Notes: a model not told the origin generated them from the letters alone. Shown: positions 1 through 10,273, counted from the first letter of the stretch. The stretch: 64,000 nt of DNA from Halomonas elongata DSM 2581 (GCF_000196875.2 NC_014532.2:2852001-2916000); one strand, 5' to 3'. Numbers and translations are program-made.

Positions 1-570
1 GGCAAGTCGATCGCCGACGGTCTTGATGATCCGGTTCAGGGCCTGCATGTCGCCCTTGCCGTCCTTGAGACCGATCAGGTTGGGGCAGGCATCGGCCAGA
101 CGCTGCACCGAGGCTGGTTTCATCACGCCATTGCCGCGGTTGTAATAGATCACGCTGATGGAGATCGAGTCACAAATCTGGCGTGCATACTCGACCAGGC
201 CGTCCTGGGGGCATTCCGTCAGATAAGGCGGCATCAGCAGGATACCGTCGGCGCCCTCCTCCTCGGCGATCCTGGCGAAGGCGCTGCCCGTGGCCACGCT
301 GAGGCCAGCGCTGGCGATCACCGGCAGCTTGCCGTCGACCACCTTCACCGCCAGGCGTACGATCTCCCGGAACTCGTCCTGGGAGAGGTTGAAGAACTCC
401 CCGGTCCCCCCGGCGACGAACACCGCCGAGATCTCGTGGCTGATGAACCACTCCAGTCGCCGGCTGTAGCTCTCGGCATCGAAGCGCCCCTCGGCATCGA
501 AATCGGTGACCGGGAAGGACAGCAACCCGTCGCTGATCGCCTGTTTGACATCTTCGCGTGTAAAGTTCAC
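1..570 (-). CDS. kdgD: 5-dehydro-4-deoxyglucarate dehydratase, 3' part outside the window
   Basis: Converts 5-dehydro-4-deoxy-D-glucarate to 2,5-dioxopentanoate with loss of CO2 and water, in the cytosolic oxidative branch of glucarate, galactarate and hexuronate breakdown. I translated 190 codons from a GTG start. The start is supported by an AGGGGA ribosome site about 6 bases upstream, and the first residues (SDGLLSFPVTDFD, about 13-25) are the family signature. The (beta/alpha)8 DHDPS-like fold shows GGTGEFF at 54-60, the Tyr of YYNRG at 143 and the Schiff-base Lys169 in GLKDG. The family is usually about 300 residues, so roughly a third is missing beyond base 1. Plain dihydrodipicolinate synthase is less likely because of the LLSFPVTDF start and the YNRG motif. 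Transcription is divergent from the AEC transporter gene. Confidence 0.88.
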   Translation of the reverse strand, partial: MNFTREDVKQAISDGLLSFPVTDFDAEGRFDAESYSRRLEWFISHEISAVFVAGGTGEFFNLSQDEFREIVRLAVKVVDGKLPVIASAGLSVATGSAFARIAEEEGADGILLMPPYLTECPQDGLVEYARQICDSISISVIYYNRGNGVMKPASVQRLADACPNLIGLKDGKGDMQALNRIIKTVGDRLA

Positions 571-756
571 CTGATCGTCCCCTTGTTCTGCCTCACGGTG
601 ACATGAGGCACTCAAGACCTCATGTAATACATCATACAAATGACAAGCTAAACGGCACTGCAATGACTGACAAGCAATCACATGGTAAAATTAAACTAAA
701 GTTTTAGCTCTTGAGTATCCCCGAGGACGGGGTCAGAACCGACACAGGATGTCCGC
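571..756. promoter_or_regulatory. Divergent promoter region between kdgD and the AEC transporter, with palindromes
   Basis: AT-richer than the flanking genes. It contains TGTA-N8-TACA at 623-638, which looks like a GntR-family (FCD subgroup) operator, and GCCTCA-N8-TGAGGC at about 590-609. CTAAA/TTTAG symmetry lies near 696-707. Which regulator binds is not known from this window. Confidence 0.35.
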
Positions 757-1716
757 ATGTCCCTGATCGATATTTTCCTCGGCACTCTCGGCATCACCCT
801 TCCCGTCTTCGCCATGGTGTTCATCGGCATCGGTCTCAAGCGCCTGGGCTGGATCGATCAGGCCTTCGTCAACACCGCTTCCAGGCTGGTCTTCCGGGGC
901 ACTCTGCCGACTCTCATCTTCCTGAGCCTGATCGGCGCGGATCTGGAAAACACCTTCAACCCCTGGTTGCTCGTCTTCTTCGCCCTGGCGACCCTGGCCA
1001 GTTTCCTGTTGTCCTGGGCGTGGTCGACTTGGCGCCATCCCCGTCACCTGCGCGGTGTCTACGTCCAGGGGGCGTTTCGTGGCAACTGCGGCATCGTCGG
1101 CATGGCCCTGGCCAGTGGCATGTACGGCGAGGCCGGGCTGTCCATTGGCGGGCTGCTGCTGGGCGTAGTGATCCTGACCTATAACGTTCTGTCGGTGGTC
1201 GTGCTCAGCTTCTACCGACCGAGGGAAAACGGTGCACGGCAAGTCCAGTGGCGAAGCATCGCCAAGCATATCCTGACCAATCCCTTGATCCTGGCCGTCC
1301 TGCTGGCCACGCCCCTGGCACTGCTCGAGGTTCGGTTACCGCACTGGCTGGCCACCACCGGGGACTATTTCGCCTCGCTGACGCTCCCGCTGGCCCTGAT
1401 CTGCATTGGTGCCACCCTATCGACCCGCGCCCTGAAGAAGGGATATGGACCCGCACTGGGCGCCAGCACCTGGAAGATGGTCGGCATTCCCTTCATGGCC
1501 ACAGCGGCGGCCTGGTCACTTGGCTTCGAAGGGCGCGAACTGGGCGTGATGTTCCTGTTCTTCGCCAGCCCCACAGCGGCGGCGGCTTTCGTCATGGCCA
1601 AGGCGATGGGCGGCGACGAAACGCTCACCGCCAACATCATCGCCCTCACCACACTGATGGCGAGCATCACGATCACGGCCGGCGTCTTTGTCCTGCGCGT
1701 GGCGGGGTTGATCTAG
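757..1716 (+). CDS. AEC (auxin efflux carrier) family transporter
   Basis: A 319-residue inner-membrane carrier of the AEC/PIN-like superfamily. Hydrophobic helices run over its whole length and it has the two-bundle organisation of the family (about 10 helices). The first helix starts at residue 5, and the conserved helix-breaking region RGNCGIVGMALA lies at about 108-119. Bacterial members export or import small carboxylates such as malate or malonate; substrate cannot be told from sequence. It is divergent from kdgD, so a sugar-acid link is possible but unproven. Its stop overlaps by four bases the stop of the convergent monooxygenase-like gene. Confidence 0.8.
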   Translation: MSLIDIFLGTLGITLPVFAMVFIGIGLKRLGWIDQAFVNTASRLVFRGTLPTLIFLSLIGADLENTFNPWLLVFFALATLASFLLSWAWSTWRHPRHLRGVYVQGAFRGNCGIVGMALASGMYGEAGLSIGGLLLGVVILTYNVLSVVVLSFYRPRENGARQVQWRSIAKHILTNPLILAVLLATPLALLEVRLPHWLATTGDYFASLTLPLALICIGATLSTRALKKGYGPALGASTWKMVGIPFMATAAAWSLGFEGRELGVMFLFFASPTAAAAFVMAKAMGGDETLTANIIALTTLMASITITAGVFVLRVAGLI

Positions 1717-2033
1717 ACGTTCGCGGCAGTATCAGTGCCCTCCACCACCTCGAATTGCTCGAGGCCACCGCCCTCAGCTGTCGCCTCGGGCGGCATCGGG
1801 TTGGCGTGGGCTCGCTTGAAGTCGTCGCTGCCCACCCAGGTACGAAAGGCCTCCTGGCTTTCCCACTCGGTCTCGACGACATAGGGAGCCTGGTTGCCCT
1901 GCGGGCGCAGCACCCGCATGGCAACGAAGCCGGGCTGCTTGTCGATCTCGCCGGCACGGGCGCGAAAACGAGCCTCGAATTCGGCCTCGTAGCCAGGATT
2001 CACATGGACACGGTTATTGACGATGAAGCTCAT
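1713..2033 (-). CDS. ABM-domain protein, antibiotic biosynthesis monooxygenase/heme-degrading monooxygenase-like
   Basis: A 106-residue single-domain protein of the ferredoxin-like ABM fold. It opens with FIVNNRVHVNPGYEAEFEARF, and FVAMRVLRP and YVVETEWESQEAFRTWVGSDDFKRAH follow, the usual beta-alpha-beta pattern with the Trp-rich centre. Members include HmoA/HmoB heme monooxygenases, quinol monooxygenases and many proteins without a known substrate, so no reaction is assigned. The start codon overlaps the sixA stop (ATGA arrangement), making it the third gene of a gpsA-sixA-ABM operon. The tail after about residue 80 is acidic and probably disordered. Confidence 0.75.
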   Translation of the reverse strand: MSFIVNNRVHVNPGYEAEFEARFRARAGEIDKQPGFVAMRVLRPQGNQAPYVVETEWESQEAFRTWVGSDDFKRAHANPMPPEATAEGGGLEQFEVVEGTDTAANV

Positions 2034-2533
2034 GATCGAATGACTCCGGATCGTGGGAGATCGTCGGGCATGGTGAGGCGAGTCAGGCGTGCGCAGCCGG
2101 CCGCCGGCACGTCGGCGACCAGTTCGGCGATACCGGCGGTGGGCAGGCCAAGGCCATGGTCGCTGCGGCCTTCCACCAGCAACCCGGCCAGGGCGCCGAC
2201 CAGCGGCATGTGACTGACCAGCATGATGGGCGTTTCGGGCGGCGACTCCAGCAGCCAGTCAAGCACCGCGCCGGGCGGATCGTCGGGGGTAATCAGCGAC
2301 AGGGACTACGCGGTCACTCCCAAGGCGTCGGCAATGTGCTCAGCGGTCTGCTGGGCACGACGATACGGGCTCGTCAGCAAGCGCAACCGAGACAGATCCA
2401 GGTCATCGCGTCCGGCCAGCCAGGCCGCCATGCGGGCCGCCTCGCGATGGCCCCGGTCCGTCAGTTCACGCGCAGGGTCGGGACTTCCCGCTCTCGCCTC
2501 GCCATGGCGCATGATCAACAGGGTTTCAGCCAT
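2030..2533 (-). pseudogene. sixA: sixA phosphohistidine phosphatase interrupted by an in-frame amber codon
   Basis: SixA removes phosphate from histidine of HPt domains such as ArcB, and of the nitrogen PTS. Read from the ATG at 2533, the frame gives RHGEA (catalytic His at residue 10), the LTDRGHREA and SPYRRAQQTAE motifs, then a TAG at 2306-2308 (codon 76). The same frame continues to 2030 with the second catalytic His in VSHMPLVGAL. With the TAG read through, the product is 167 residues; E. coli SixA is 161. No other defect is seen, so this is a nonsense mutation (CAG to TAG would restore Gln), a suppressed codon or a sequencing error. It overlaps the end of gpsA by 8 bases and the start of the ABM gene by 4. 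Confidence 0.75.
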
Positions 2534-3593
2534 TCTCGTCTCCGGAATCTCGGTGATCGCGCTGCACATTCTCCCTGGATAAGACGAATTCCACGTCGCT
2601 GCTCTGTTCGCCCAGCATCAGCAGACGCGCCATGTCCCTGGCCGGCACATCCCGGAACAGCACTTGATAAAGTCCTTCGGCAAGCGGCATGTAGACGCCT
2701 TCCTGCCGAGCCATGTCACGCACCAGTCGTACCGTGTTGACGCCCTCGGCCACCTGGCCGAGCGATTCGATTGCCTCGTCGAGGTTGCGCCCCTCGCCCA
2801 GGGCGAAGCCTACGCGATAGTTGCGCGACAGGTTCGACGAGCAGGTAACGATGAGATCGCCCACGCCGGCGAGTCCCAGAAAGGTCATGGGGTTGGCGCC
2901 CTGGGCCACGGCGAAGCGGCTCATCTCGGCCAGCGCCCGCGTCATCAGCATGCTGCGGGTGTTCTCCCCCATGCCCAGTGCTGCCGCCATCCCCGCGGCG
3001 ATGGCATAGATGTTCTTCAGGGCACCGCCAAGCTCCACGCCATAGCGGTCGTTGCTGGCATAGACGCGAAAATAGTCGCATCCCAGCGCGGTCTGGACGC
3101 GGGTTCGGGTCAAGGGATCATGGCTGGCGATCACCGTGGCGGTCAGTTGGCGCTCGGCGACCTCGGAGGCCAGGTTGGGCCCCGAGAGCACCCCGATATG
3201 CCGGCCGCCAGTTTCCTCCTCCAGGATCTGGCTCATCAGCTTGAAGCCCTCTTCCTGGATGCCCTTGGTAGTACTGACCAGAATGCATTCCGGATCCAGC
3301 CAGGGGCGCGCCTGGCGTACCACGTCGCGAAATCCCTTGGAAGGAATCGCCACCAGCACCAGGCCCGAGCCCTCGAGCGCTTCACTCAGTTGAGTATATG
3401 CCGATACAGCGGGGTTGATGGCGTAATCGGGGAGATAACGGCCATTGCGGTGTTCACGATTGATCTGTGCGGCGAGTTCGGGATCGCGCAGCCACTGACG
3501 CACCTCGAAGCCATTGTCGGCGGCGATACTGGCGAGCGCGGTACCGAAACTGCCACCGCCAAGCACCGTCACCCTGTTGCACTCGTCAGACAT
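2526..3593 (-). CDS. gpsA: NAD(P)-dependent glycerol-3-phosphate dehydrogenase
   Basis: Reduces dihydroxyacetone phosphate to sn-glycerol-3-phosphate for phospholipid synthesis, in the cytosol. The Rossmann motif [12 protein letters not shown] lies at the start, [10 protein letters not shown] in the middle, and the catalytic Lys lies in [13 protein letters not shown], followed by the C-terminal NLSRNYRVG region. From ATG 3593 the protein is 355 residues (E. coli 339). An upstream in-frame extension to 3701 runs across a terminator and is rejected. ATG 3599 is an alternative two codons earlier, but it sits too close to the CTGGGA ribosome site. First gene of the gpsA-sixA-ABM operon. Confidence 0.95.
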   Translation of the reverse strand: MSDECNRVTVLGGGSFGTALASIAADNGFEVRQWLRDPELAAQINREHRNGRYLPDYAINPAVSAYTQLSEALEGSGLVLVAIPSKGFRDVVRQARPWLDPECILVSTTKGIQEEGFKLMSQILEEETGGRHIGVLSGPNLASEVAERQLTATVIASHDPLTRTRVQTALGCDYFRVYASNDRYGVELGGALKNIYAIAAGMAAALGMGENTRSMLMTRALAEMSRFAVAQGANPMTFLGLAGVGDLIVTCSSNLSRNYRVGFALGEGRNLDEAIESLGQVAEGVNTVRLVRDMARQEGVYMPLAEGLYQVLFRDVPARDMARLLMLGEQSSDVEFVLSRENVQRDHRDSGDENG

Positions 3594-3631
3594 GGTCATC
3601 CCAGGCAGAAAATGATGCTGGGATTGTAACG

Positions 3632-3655
3632 AAAAACGCCCCGGGACGGGGCGTT
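3632..3655 (-). terminator. Rho-independent terminator after pntB
   Basis: Minus-strand stem AACGCCCC/GGGGCGTT with a short loop, followed by a run of U (AAAAA on the plus strand, 3632-3636). It separates pntAB from gpsA. Confidence 0.85.
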
Positions 3656-3697
3656 GAAAATACGCTGAAACGGGCCGACACCTGCCGGCCCGATCGC

Positions 3698-5131
3698 TCA
3701 CTCGATCAGCGGCACCAGGGTATCGATGCTCGAACGGGCGTCGCCGTAGAGCATGCGCGTGTTCTCCTTGAAGAACAGCGGGTTCTCGATACCGGAGTAA
3801 CCGGTTCCCTGACCTCGCTTGCAGACGAAGACCTGCTTGGCTTCCCAGACCCGCAGCACCGGCATGCCGGCGATGGGGCTGTTGGGGTCCTCCTGGGCAG
3901 CCGGATTGACGATATCGTTGGAGCCGATGACGATCACCACATCGGTATCGGCGAAGTCGTCGTTGATCTCGTCCATTTCCAGCACGATGTCGTAAGGCAC
4001 CTTGGCCTCGGCCAGCAGCACGTTCATGTGCCCCGGCAAGCGCCCCGCCACGGGATGGATGCCGAAGCGCACGTCCTTACCGGCGCTGCGCAGCTTGCGG
4101 GTCAGTTCGCTCACGGCGTTCTGCGCCTGGGCCACCGCCATGCCATAGCCCGGCACGATGATCACGCGGTCGGCATCGTTCAGAGCGCTGGCCACGCCAC
4201 CGGTATCGATGGCCACCTGTTCGCCTTCGATCTCCGCGGCCGGTCCCTGACTGCCGCCGAAGCCTCCCAGAATCACGTTGATGAAGTTGCGGTTCATCGC
4301 CTTGCACATGATGTAGGAGAGGATGGCACCCGAGGAACCCACCAGAGCACCGGTGACGATCAGCAGGTCATTGGAGAGCGTGAAGCCGATGGCTGCCGCC
4401 GCCCAACCGGAATAGCTGTTGAGCATCGACACCACCACCGGCATGTCGGCGCCGCCGATGCCCATGATCAGGTGATAACCGATGAACAAGGCCAATGCGG
4501 CCAGCAGCAACAGCGTCCAGAAACCGGCGCCGTTCAGGTAGAGAATGGCCAGCAGCAGTGCCAGCACCGCCGCACCGGCATTGAGCAGATGCCCACCGGG
4601 CAGCTGACGCGGCTTGCCATCGACCTTGCCGGCCAGCTTGCCGAAGGCGATTACCGAACCGGTAAAGGTCACCGCGCCGATGAAGACCCCCAGTACCACC
4701 TCGATCTGCAGGAAGGTCAGCTCTGCCGGCGTCTTTTCGGCAACCAGGGCGGCAAAGGCCGAGAAGCCCTCGCTGGCGCCATCGGCGGCCAGTACGCGAC
4801 GACGTTCCAGATCGGCATTGAAGCCGACGAACACCGCCGCCAGGCCGACGAAACTGTGCAGCGCCGCCACCAGCTGCGGCATCTCGGTCATGTCGACCTT
4901 CTTCGCCACATAGACGCCGATACCGGCCCCGATGATCATCATCGGTACCATCCACCAGTAGCCGCCGATCCCTGGCCCGAAGGCGGTGAACAGCACGGCC
5001 ACGGCCATACCGACGATGCCGTACCACACCGCGCGCTTGGCCTTTTCCTGGTTACTCAACCCCCCGAGCGAGAGGATGAACAATACACTCGCCGCGATCG
5101 CCGCGGCGGACACGAATCCTTGACTCAACAT
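3698..5131 (-). CDS. pntB: NAD(P) transhydrogenase subunit beta
   Basis: Beta subunit of the proton-translocating transhydrogenase, which transfers hydride from NADH to NADP+ using the proton gradient across the inner membrane. It is 477 residues (E. coli 462). The N-terminal half is a membrane domain of about nine helices (first helix about 10-25). The C-terminal NADP-binding domain III shows [37 protein letters not shown] and [14 protein letters not shown], and ends in the [10 protein letters not shown] and MLYGDA motifs. It lies 16 bases downstream of pntA in the same operon and is followed by a clear terminator. Confidence 0.97.
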   Translation of the reverse strand: MLSQGFVSAAAIAASVLFILSLGGLSNQEKAKRAVWYGIVGMAVAVLFTAFGPGIGGYWWMVPMMIIGAGIGVYVAKKVDMTEMPQLVAALHSFVGLAAVFVGFNADLERRRVLAADGASEGFSAFAALVAEKTPAELTFLQIEVVLGVFIGAVTFTGSVIAFGKLAGKVDGKPRQLPGGHLLNAGAAVLALLLAILYLNGAGFWTLLLLAALALFIGYHLIMGIGGADMPVVVSMLNSYSGWAAAAIGFTLSNDLLIVTGALVGSSGAILSYIMCKAMNRNFINVILGGFGGSQGPAAEIEGEQVAIDTGGVASALNDADRVIIVPGYGMAVAQAQNAVSELTRKLRSAGKDVRFGIHPVAGRLPGHMNVLLAEAKVPYDIVLEMDEINDDFADTDVVIVIGSNDIVNPAAQEDPNSPIAGMPVLRVWEAKQVFVCKRGQGTGYSGIENPLFFKENTRMLYGDARSSIDTLVPLIE

Positions 5132-5147
5132 GGTGTCTCCCCGCGGC

Positions 5148-6719
5148 TTATGATTTCTGGAACATGGCCAGCATCCGGCGTGTCACCAGGAAGCCGCCCA
5201 CGATATTGATGGTCGCGATCAGTACCGAAATCGCCGCCAGCAGCCCCACCAGGACGCTGCCCGAACCGATCTGCAGTATCGCCCCCAGCACGATGATGCC
5301 GGAGATCGCATTGGTCACTGCCATCAACGGGGTATGCAGGGAATGGCTCACGCCCCAGATGACCTGGAAGCCGACGAAACAAGCCAGCACGAAGACGATG
5401 AAGTGCTGCATGAAGGAGGTCGGCGCCACCTGGCCGAGCAGCAGCATCAGCGCACCACCAACGGCGAGCATGCCCACCTGACGCTTGGTCTGGGTGACGA
5501 AGGCGGCGTGCTCGGCGGCCTTCTTCTCCTCCGGGGTCGGCTCCTTCTCCTTGGGCTTCGGCTTGGCCGCCCCGATGGCCTGCACCTTGGGCGGCGGCGG
5601 CGGGAAGGTGATCTCGCCCTCGTACGCCACCGTGGAGCCGCGGATGACATCGTCCTCCATGTCGTGATGGAGCTGGCCATCCTTCTCCGGAGTGAGGTCG
5701 GTGAGCATGTGACGGACGTTGGTGGCATACAGCAGCGAGGCCTGCGTCGCCATCCGCGAGGGAAAGTCGGTGTAGCCGACGATGACCACGCCGTTGTCGG
5801 TCACGATGCGCTGGTCGGGCTCGGTGAGATCGCAGTTGCCGCCCCGCTCGGCGGCCAGGTCGACGATCACGGAACCCGGCTTCATGGCCTTGACCATGTC
5901 CTCCAGCCACAGCTTGGGTGCCGGCTTGCCCGGAATCAGGGCCGTGGTGATGACGATGTCCACGTCCGGAGCCTGCTCGCGGAACAGCGCGAGCTGCTTC
6001 TCGCGGAACTCGGGGCTGGAAGGCTTGGCATAACCACCGCTTTCCGAGCCATCCTCGGCATCATCGAAGTCGAGGAACAGGAATTCGGCGCCCATCGACT
6101 CGATCTGCTCGGCCACCTCGGGCCGCACGTCGAAGGCGCGCACCACCGCCCCCAGGCTGGTGGCGGTACCGATAGCGGCCAGCCCGGCCACCCCGGCGCC
6201 AACCACCAGCACCTTGGCCGGCGGCACCTTGCCCGCTGCGGTCACCTGGCCGGTGAAGAAACGCCCGAACTGATTGCCCGCCTCGATCACCGCCCGATAA
6301 CCGGCAATATTGGCGGTGGAAGACAGGGCGTCCATCTTCTGGGCCCGGGAAATGCGCGGCACCATGTCCATGGCGATGACATTGGCACCGGTGGCACGGC
6401 AACGCTCCAGCAGTTCCTCGTTCTGGGCCGGCCAGAAGAAGGAAATCAGCGTCTTGCCCTGCCGCAGGCGCCCGGCCTCTGCATCGGAAGGCTCGCGCAC
6501 CTTGATGACGACATCGGCCGCTTCCCACAGCGCCTCGGCACCTTCGATCACTTCGACGCCGGCCTCGCGATAGGCCGTGTCGTCGAATCCGGCCGCCGCT
6601 CCGGCGCCGGTTTCCACCAAGCATGTGTGTCCAAGCTTCTGGAGATGCTGGGCGCTCTCCGGGGTCAGCGCGACACGCGCTTCCCCTTCAGCGCACTCCT
6701 TGGGTGCACCAATCTTCAC
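5148..6719 (-). CDS. pntA: NAD(P) transhydrogenase subunit alpha, full-length fused form
   Basis: NAD-binding alpha subunit (domain I) fused to its own membrane segment, as in enterobacteria rather than the split PntAA/PntAB form. It is 523 residues (E. coli 510). It opens with the alanine dehydrogenase/PNT motif MKIGAPKE and has [15 protein letters not shown] near 172-186. A Lys/Pro/Glu-rich linker lies at about 370-400, and four hydrophobic helices lie at about 410-510. The start has a strong AAAGGGGAGA ribosome site. It is the first gene of the pntAB operon, and its promoter should lie in 6720-6860. Confidence 0.96.
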   Translation of the reverse strand: MKIGAPKECAEGEARVALTPESAQHLQKLGHTCLVETGAGAAAGFDDTAYREAGVEVIEGAEALWEAADVVIKVREPSDAEAGRLRQGKTLISFFWPAQNEELLERCRATGANVIAMDMVPRISRAQKMDALSSTANIAGYRAVIEAGNQFGRFFTGQVTAAGKVPPAKVLVVGAGVAGLAAIGTATSLGAVVRAFDVRPEVAEQIESMGAEFLFLDFDDAEDGSESGGYAKPSSPEFREKQLALFREQAPDVDIVITTALIPGKPAPKLWLEDMVKAMKPGSVIVDLAAERGGNCDLTEPDQRIVTDNGVVIVGYTDFPSRMATQASLLYATNVRHMLTDLTPEKDGQLHHDMEDDVIRGSTVAYEGEITFPPPPPKVQAIGAAKPKPKEKEPTPEEKKAAEHAAFVTQTKRQVGMLAVGGALMLLLGQVAPTSFMQHFIVFVLACFVGFQVIWGVSHSLHTPLMAVTNAISGIIVLGAILQIGSGSVLVGLLAAISVLIATINIVGGFLVTRRMLAMFQKS

Positions 6720-6866
6720 GTTGGATCTCCCCTTTCAGGTTTATCGTTATTCACGACTCGAGCCGGCTATCATTACCTGAGACGGGATCCTTTCTCAAGG
6801 CGATGACGTCGATGCCATCGTCGACGACGTTCCTGAAGGGCCGGTCGAACCACCGCCCAGACACGA

Positions 6867-6892
6867 CACGACCCCGCCTTGGCGGGGTCGTG
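6867..6892. terminator. Strong GC hairpin downstream of htpG
   Basis: A perfect 12-bp stem (CACGACCCCGCC and its complement) lies 35 bases after the htpG stop on the minus strand. No U-run follows on that strand, while plus-strand reading gives TTTTTT about 15 bases later. It probably ends or protects the htpG transcript. Confidence 0.55.
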
Positions 6893-6927
6893 CGTGTTAC
6901 TGAAGTTTTTTCGACTTGACGTCTACG

Positions 6928-8832
6928 TCAAGCACTCAGCAACGTATTGAGGCGCTTGACGTACGCTGCAGGATCGTCGAGGTGACCACCCTCGGCGATG
7001 ACGGCCTGGTCGAGCAGGATCCGCGCCAGGTCCTCGAAGCCTTCGCCCTCGGCCGATTCGAGTCGGGTCACCAGGGCATGCTCGGGATTGAGCTCGAGGA
7101 TCGGCTTGACCTCGGGCAGCGGCTGACCGGCGGCTTCCATGATGCGACGCATCTGATAGCCCATTTCGTGTTCGGGCAGCACCACACAGGCCGGGGAATC
7201 GGTAAGGCGATGGGTCACCTTGACCTCCTGCACCGCCTCGCCCAGCGCTTCCTTGACGCGCTTGACCAGATCTTCCTTGGCCTTGGCGGTCTCTTCCTGG
7301 GCCTTCTTCTCTTCCTCGTCCTCGACCTCGCCGAGATCGAGGTCGCCCTTGGCCACATCGACGAAGGACTTGCCTTCGAACTCGGTGAGGTGGCTCATCA
7401 GCCACTCATCGATACGGTCGTGGAGCAGCAGGACCTCGATGCCCTTCTTGCGGAAAATCTCCAGGTGCGGGCTGTTCTTGGTCGCATTGAAGCCATCGGC
7501 AACGATGTAGTAGATCTTCTCCTGGCCTTCCTTCATGCGCCCGATGTAATCGGCCAGTGACTGGTCCTGGGTGGCGCTGTCGGTATGGGTGGTGGAGAAG
7601 CGCAGCAGGCCGGCGATCTTCTCGCGGTTGGCGTGATCCTCCGCCGGACCCTCCTTGAGCACGCTGCCGAAGGTATTCCAGAACGTCTGGTAGGCTTCGT
7701 CGTCCTTGGCCAGCTTCTTGAGCATGTCCAGGGAACGCTTGGTCAGCGCCGACTTGATCTTGTCGACCTGCGGGTCCTGCTGGAGCAGCTCGCGGGAGAC
7801 GTTGAGCGACAGGTCGCGCGTATCCAGCACGCCCTTGATGAAGCGCAGGTAAAGCGGCAGGAACTGCTCGGCATCGTCCATGATGAAGACGCGCTGCACA
7901 TAGAGCTTCACGCCACGGGCGCCATCACGCTCGTACAGGTCGAAGGGCGCGCGGCTCGGCACGTACAGCAGGCTGGTGTACTCCAGCTTGCCCTCGACCT
8001 TGTTGTGGCTCCAGGTCAGCGGATCGGAGAAGTCATGGGCCACATGCTTGTAGAAGGCCTTGTACTCCTCGTCATCGATCTCCGACTTGGGCCGGACCCA
8101 GAGCGCAGTGGCCTCGTTGACGGTTTCCCAGGTCGTGGTCTCGCTGCCCTCGATCTCGTTGCCCTCTTCGTCGCGGGCCTTCTCGACCTTGGGCATGCGC
8201 ACCGGCACGTCGATGTGATCGGAGTACTTGCGCACCAGACTCTTGAGCCGGAAGTCATCGGCGAACTCGCGGGCATCCTCCTTGAGGTGCAGCACGATCT
8301 CGGTGCCATGACGCTCGAGCTCGATATCCGCCACGCTGAACTCGCCCTCGCCCTGAGAGCGCCACTCGACACCGTCGCCAGCGTCGGTGCCCGCCTTGCG
8401 GGTACGCACCGTGATGTCGTCGGCGACGATGAAGCCGGAGTAGAAGCCGACACCGAACTGGCCGATCAGCTTGGCGTCCTTCTGCTGCTCGCCGGACAGC
8501 TGCTTGAGGAACTCGGAAGTGCCACTGCGGGCAATGGTGCCGAGATTCTCGATCACCTCGTCGCGGGTCATGCCGATGCCATTGTCGCGCAGCGTGATGG
8601 TCCCGGCATCCTGATCATGCTCGATCTCGATGCGCAGGTCGCTGTCGCCTTCGAAGATGGCATCGTTGTCCAGCGCCTCGTAGCGCAGCTTGTCGCAAGC
8701 ATCGGCGGCGTTGGAGATCAACTCGCGCAAAAAGATTTCCCTGTTGGAGTACAGGGAGTGAATCATCAGGTGCAACAGCTGTTTGACTTCGGTCTGGAAG
8801 CCAAGCGTTTCCTCATGGGTGGCAGTGGTCAT
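6928..8832 (-). CDS. htpG: Molecular chaperone HtpG (Hsp90)
   Basis: Cytosolic ATP-dependent chaperone. From ATG 8832 the protein is 634 residues (E. coli 624). The GHKL ATPase domain shows [17 protein letters not shown], the DNGIGM motif, [11 protein letters not shown] and [11 protein letters not shown]. The middle domain contains [11 protein letters not shown] and DLSLNVSRE, and the C-terminal domain contains the dimer helices ending LNTLLSA. An earlier in-frame start adds 15 residues unlike the family and is rejected; AAAGGGG precedes the chosen start. No CIRCE or sigma-32 promoter could be identified with confidence. Confidence 0.97.
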   Translation of the reverse strand: MTTATHEETLGFQTEVKQLLHLMIHSLYSNREIFLRELISNAADACDKLRYEALDNDAIFEGDSDLRIEIEHDQDAGTITLRDNGIGMTRDEVIENLGTIARSGTSEFLKQLSGEQQKDAKLIGQFGVGFYSGFIVADDITVRTRKAGTDAGDGVEWRSQGEGEFSVADIELERHGTEIVLHLKEDAREFADDFRLKSLVRKYSDHIDVPVRMPKVEKARDEEGNEIEGSETTTWETVNEATALWVRPKSEIDDEEYKAFYKHVAHDFSDPLTWSHNKVEGKLEYTSLLYVPSRAPFDLYERDGARGVKLYVQRVFIMDDAEQFLPLYLRFIKGVLDTRDLSLNVSRELLQQDPQVDKIKSALTKRSLDMLKKLAKDDEAYQTFWNTFGSVLKEGPAEDHANREKIAGLLRFSTTHTDSATQDQSLADYIGRMKEGQEKIYYIVADGFNATKNSPHLEIFRKKGIEVLLLHDRIDEWLMSHLTEFEGKSFVDVAKGDLDLGEVEDEEEKKAQEETAKAKEDLVKRVKEALGEAVQEVKVTHRLTDSPACVVLPEHEMGYQMRRIMEAAGQPLPEVKPILELNPEHALVTRLESAEGEGFEDLARILLDQAVIAEGGHLDDPAAYVKRLNTLLSA

Positions 8833-8926
8833 CGATCTCGGACCCCTTTCTCGACATGACAGTGGTGGCGGTGGCAACGGCCACCAGTGGATAACTGTCG
8901 TCGATATGGGGCTTGCCGAGTGTTTT

Positions 8927-9391
8927 TCAAGCGTCTGGCGTCGTCACCCCGCCCAATGCGAAATGCAGCCGCGCAGTGGCAACCGGGGCACTCTCTTCTT
9001 CCTGCCAGGCCCAGACCCGCACATTGGCCATGCGACGCCCCTCGCGCAGCAGCTCGCAACGCGCCAGTGTCGGCACCACCCTGGCCGTGCGCAGATAATC
9101 GATCGAGACATCGACGACACGCGGCAGGCGTGGCTCGCGTACTGCCAGCATCAAATCCAGGGTCGCGGCGGTTTCCATGAAGGCTGCGACCACACCGCCA
9201 TGCAGGGCTGGCAACAGCACGTTGCCGATGTTGTCCTCGCACGGCGCCAGACGAAACAGCAAACCGTCGCCATCCGTTGCGTTCTCGACCGACACGCCGA
9301 TACGGCGGGCATAGGGAATCCGTGCCAGCCAGGCCGCCACATCGCCCCGTTGCCGGGTACGCGCCAGCCACTCGATATCCTGGTCATTCAT
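8927..9391 (-). CDS. PaaI-type hotdog thioesterase (second of a tandem pair)
   Basis: A 154-residue hotdog-fold protein of the PaaI/4HBT acyl-CoA thioesterase group. The key segment is [14 protein letters not shown] at about 63-76, corresponding to the HGG(V/A) helix start of PaaI enzymes, with [12 protein letters not shown] on the following strand. It probably hydrolyses an acyl- or aryl-CoA; substrate unknown. Its start overlaps the end of the upstream thioesterase by 8 bases, so the two are translationally coupled and may form a heteromer. Confidence 0.75.
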   Translation of the reverse strand: MNDQDIEWLARTRQRGDVAAWLARIPYARRIGVSVENATDGDGLLFRLAPCEDNIGNVLLPALHGGVVAAFMETAATLDLMLAVREPRLPRVVDVSIDYLRTARVVPTLARCELLREGRRMANVRVWAWQEEESAPVATARLHFALGGVTTPDA

Positions 9392-9878
9392 GGTCGTGCT
9401 CCGCCGCGAACAGGGCCTGCTTGAATCCCGGAGGCGTATTGCGCGCCCCGAGCCGCATGAAATTGGCGATACCCCGCGCTACCGGCCGCTCGGCGCATTG
9501 CCACAGCCGCCCCTCGGTGAACACCACCGAGGCGGTGACCGAGACCACACGGGCCTCGACATGCAGATCCCGACCTGCCACACCGGGGCGATAATGGTCG
9601 ACTCGCAGGTCGAGGGTCGGACACACCTCCGGCTCGGGCAATGCCGGCAGTACCGCCGAGCCGCAGGCCGTATCCAGCAGCATGGTCGCCACACCGCCAT
9701 GCAGCAGGCCACGCGTCGAGTCGCCTAGCAGATCGTCATCCCAGGGCAGGCGCAGCAACACCCTTTCGGGGCCCGCCTCGAGCACCGTCAGGCCGAACCC
9801 TCGCGTGTGGGGAATCACCGTGACGAAACGTGTGATGGCACGCCGCCAGGCGGCGGCGTCGGGAGTATCGGAAGACAT
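9384..9878 (-). CDS. PaaI-type hotdog thioesterase (first of a tandem pair)
   Basis: A 164-residue hotdog-fold protein with LLHGGVATMLLDTACG at about 58-73 and LDLRVDHYRPG at about 89-99, the same two signatures as its downstream neighbour but otherwise quite diverged. It belongs to the PaaI/4HBT acyl-CoA thioesterases; the natural substrate cannot be read from sequence. It is the first gene of the two-gene operon, and the promoter lies in the AT-richer 9879-9943 gap. Confidence 0.75.
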   Translation of the reverse strand: MSSDTPDAAAWRRAITRFVTVIPHTRGFGLTVLEAGPERVLLRLPWDDDLLGDSTRGLLHGGVATMLLDTACGSAVLPALPEPEVCPTLDLRVDHYRPGVAGRDLHVEARVVSVTASVVFTEGRLWQCAERPVARGIANFMRLGARNTPPGFKQALFAAEHDHE

Positions 9879-9943
9879 GGTTGACCCGTAGCAAACGAAC
9901 GTTTGATCAAAACTAGCGCATCACGCTCCCGCCTGCCAATGCA

Positions 9944-10273
9944 TCATACCCGCTCGACATTCTCACCTTCCCTCCAGAGCCGATACTCTTCGAGCGCGCG
10001 GTCGACCTTCGTCAGCAGCCAGCCGACCACGACCACATCGTCGGCCAGGCCCAGCAGCATCACGAAATCAGGAATCAAATCCAGCGGTGACACCAGATAG
10101 GCCAGCGCCAGCAGCATCCATCCCATAGCCGACCAGGGCACGGGGCGGTAGCGGCCACGCACCACGTCGACTAGCATCGGAGCGAACAGCGTCAGGGCTC
10201 GTCGCATCCGCCCCAAGACTCGGGAGCGGTGCCTCAAGCGCTGGAACAGCGACAATCCTTTGAATCGAGCCAT
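9944..10273 (-). CDS. YkvA/DUF1232 family small membrane protein
   Basis: About 109 residues. The DUF1232 core LAYLVSPLDLIPDFVMLLGLADDVVVVGWLL spans one or two hydrophobic segments, with the typical SP.D.IPD motif and the DD pair. Family function is unknown. The start is taken at the second of two adjacent ATG codons because AGGAG lies six bases before it; the first, 10276, is also possible. It stands alone, divergent from the lytic transglycosylase gene. Confidence 0.75.
   Translation of the reverse strand: MARFKGLSLFQRLRHRSRVLGRMRRALTLFAPMLVDVVRGRYRPVPWSAMGWMLLALAYLVSPLDLIPDFVMLLGLADDVVVVGWLLTKVDRALEEYRLWREGENVERV

Noticed and set aside
757..1716. AEC protein assigned as a glucarate or uronate transporter
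   Set aside because: Only adjacency to kdgD supports it; AEC substrates vary and no substrate-specific residue is known to me.
2526..3701. Longer gpsA reading starting at 3701
   Set aside because: It would translate through the pntB terminator and add 36 residues absent from the family.
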